From Alphaproteobacteria bacterium (GTDB lineage: Bacteria; Pseudomonadota; Alphaproteobacteria; Rhodobacterales; Rhodobacteraceae): a stretch of DNA of 7,744 bases. The notes under the pieces were generated by a model. That model saw nothing but the letters and a program-made list of their open reading frames with translations, made no database searches and was not told where the DNA came from. The stretch covers positions 1 to 7,744 of the forward strand of contig RFKM01000250.1 in the NCBI GenBank assembly GCA_003694465.1, read 5' to 3'. Position 1 is the first letter of the stretch, and every line of letters begins with the position of its first letter. The position numbers and the translations under genes are program-made. Of the stretch, positions 6,447 to 7,744 are shown piece after piece.

Positions 6447-7242
6447 AGCCGATGCGGCCGGTGATGTAGCTCTCGGTGCGCGGATCGACCGGATTGGTGA
6501 AAATCTGGTCGGTCTCGCCGTATTCGACGAGGTTGCCGAGGTGGAAGAACGCCGTTTTCTGGCTCACCCGCGCGGCCTGCTGCATCGAGTGGGTGACGAT
6601 GACGACGGTGAAGTTCTGCTTCAGCTCGTCGATCAGTTCCTCGACCTGCGCGGTGGCAATCGGGTCGAGCGCCGAACAGGGCTCGTCCATCAGCAGCACT
6701 TCGGGCCGGGTGGCCACGGCGCGGGCGATGCACAGGCGCTGCTGCTGGCCGCCCGAGAGCCCCGTGCCCGGCTCGTCGAGCCGGTCTTTCACTTCGTCCC
6801 AGAGCGCCCCGCGGCGCAGCGATTCCTCGACGATATCGTCGAGCTCGGCCTTGTTGCGGGCCAGCCCGTGAATGCGCGGGCCATAGGCGATGTTGTCGTA
6901 GATCGACTTCGGGAAGGGGTTGGGCTTCTGGAACACCATCCCCACCCGCGCGCGCAGCTGCACCGGATCGACCGCGGGGGCGTAGATGTCTTCGCCGTCG
7001 AGGCGGATGTCGCCCTCGACCCGGCAGTTCGCGATGGTGTCGTTCATCCGGTTCAGGCAGCGCAGGAAGGTCGATTTGCCGCAGCCCGACGGGCCGATGA
7101 AGGCGGTCACCGTCCGCTCGAGGATGTCGATCGACACGTCCTTGATCGCATGGGTCTCGCCATAGAAGACGTTCACGCCCTTTGCAGCAATCTTGGTTTG
7201 GGTCATCGTCGTCTCCGGTTCCGTTGCAGGGGCGTCTTTCAT
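6445..7242 (-). CDS. pstB: Phosphate ABC transporter ATP-binding protein PstB
   Basis: PstB is the cytoplasmic ATPase that powers the PstSCAB high-affinity phosphate importer. All ABC motifs are present in the 265-residue product: Walker [10 protein letters not shown] at 50-58, Q-loop Gln105 in VFQKPNPFP, signature LSGGQQQR at 162-169, Walker B VLLMDEP at 182-188, D-loop SALD at 190-193 and switch His218. The [18 protein letters not shown] segment (104-121) and the C-terminal [14 protein letters not shown] are characteristic of PstB rather than other ABC ATPases. The ATG at 7242 follows pstA by 22 bases with AAAGGA ten bases upstream. A second in-frame ATG at 7206, 12 codons in, has a better-spaced GGAG and is a real alternative start. 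The usual next gene, phoU, is absent. Confidence 0.97.
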   Translation of the reverse strand: MKDAPATEPETTMTQTKIAAKGVNVFYGETHAIKDVSIDILERTVTAFIGPSGCGKSTFLRCLNRMNDTIANCRVEGDIRLDGEDIYAPAVDPVQLRARVGMVFQKPNPFPKSIYDNIAYGPRIHGLARNKAELDDIVEESLRRGALWDEVKDRLDEPGTGLSGGQQQRLCIARAVATRPEVLLMDEPCSALDPIATAQVEELIDELKQNFTVVIVTHSMQQAARVSQKTAFFHLGNLVEYGETDQIFTNPVDPRTESYITGRIG

Positions 7243-7264
7243 GGCGCAGCGGTCCTTTCGGGCG

Positions 7265-7744
7265 TTACCATTTACGCTGGAATTTCTGCCGCATGTAAAT
7301 CGCGAGCGCGTTCATCGCAATCAGGAAGCCGAGCAGCACGAGGATCGCCGCGGAGGTGCGCGAGACGAAGCCGCGCTCGGGGCTGTCGGCCCAGATGAAG
7401 ATCTGCGTGGGCAGCGCGGTGGCGCTGTCGAAGGGGCTCGTGGGGGCGGAGGTGATGAAGGCGTTCATGCCGATCAGCAGCAGCGGCGCGGTTTCGCCGA
7501 GCGCCTGGGCAAGGCCGATGATCGTGCCGGTGAGTACCCCCGGCATCGCCAGCGGCAGAACGTGGTGAAAGACCACCTGCTGCCGCGAAGCCCCAAGCCC
7601 CAACGCCGCCTCGCGAATCGAGGGCGGGACGGCCTTCAGCGCCGCGCGGGTGGCGATGATGATCGTCGGCAGGGTCATCAGCGCCAGCGTCAGGCCGCCG
7701 ACGAAGGGGGCCGAGCGCGGCAGGCCGAACCAGCCGATGAAGAC
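7265..7744 (-). CDS. pstA: Phosphate ABC transporter permease PstA, C-terminal part (cut by window end)
   Basis: The last 159 residues of the inner-membrane permease PstA, which with PstC forms the phosphate pore, are visible; the frame is open to base 7744 and the N-terminal half lies beyond the window. The fragment contains the BPD_transp_1 coupling (EAA) loop, [20 protein letters not shown] followed by PLAMPG, at fragment residues 44-69, preceded by the hydrophobic [19 protein letters not shown] (18-36). Next comes [20 protein letters not shown] (73-92), with the GETAPLL motif typical of PstA. A final membrane helix (132-150) is followed by the basic tail RQKFQRKW. The stop is TAA at 7267-7265. 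pstB follows after 22 bases, so the two are co-transcribed. A Pho box, if any, would be upstream of the window. Confidence 0.95.
   Translation of the reverse strand, partial: VFIGWFGLPRSAPFVGGLTLALMTLPTIIIATRAALKAVPPSIREAALGLGASRQQVVFHHVLPLAMPGVLTGTIIGLAQALGETAPLLLIGMNAFITSAPTSPFDSATALPTQIFIWADSPERGFVSRTSAAILVLLGFLIAMNALAIYMRQKFQRKW

Noticed and set aside
6541..7398. A 285-codon plus-strand frame opposite pstB and pstA
   Set aside because: It is antisense to intact pstB and the end of pstA, without motifs of its own.
1..7744. Mobile elements, CRISPR arrays, tRNA/rRNA genes, defence systems or prophage genes
   Set aside because: Reading both strands showed only tightly packed housekeeping genes; no transposase, terminal inverted repeats, spaced direct repeats, tRNA-like cloverleaf or toxin-antitoxin pair was seen.

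Overview
The window is a compact stretch of high-GC chromosome (GC dominates nearly every codon third position). All eight genes are on the minus strand, so transcription runs from the high-numbered end to the low-numbered end. Gene content and protein style (short 78-residue Hfq, TrkA-TrkH next to Hfq-HflX, and a Pcm-like methyltransferase beside a TolC-family protein) point to an alphaproteobacterium, most likely Rhodobacterales/Rhodobacteraceae. That placement rests on recognised family features, not on a database search.

Layout in transcription order. (1) The 3' half of pstA (cut by the window edge) and complete pstB encode the membrane subunit and ATPase of the high-affinity phosphate ABC importer. 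They are followed by a strong stem-loop at the pstB stop and no phoU. (2) A divergent protein-L-isoaspartate methyltransferase-like gene and a TolC-family outer-membrane efflux gene form a second pair. A six-base-pair hairpin capped by a UUCG tetraloop lies between them. (3) trkA and trkH encode the NAD-binding regulator and the channel subunit of the Trk potassium system. They are separated by 10 bases and trkH starts with GTG. (4) hfq encodes the RNA chaperone and is followed after 61 bases by hflX, a ribosome-associated GTPase cut by the window edge after its first GTPase motif.

Functionally these are envelope and ion homeostasis genes (phosphate uptake, potassium uptake, outer-membrane export) followed by the post-transcriptional/ribosome pair Hfq-HflX. 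No mobile element, tRNA, rRNA, CRISPR array, integrase or phage gene is visible, and no gap between genes exceeds 180 bases. This looks like an ordinary core-genome region. The points most worth a second look are the Pcm-like protein, which lacks the Thr/Ser of the isoaspartyl methyltransferase active-site loop, the UUCG hairpin between it and tolC, and the hairpin in the hfq leader. I found no evidence of an undescribed multi-gene system.
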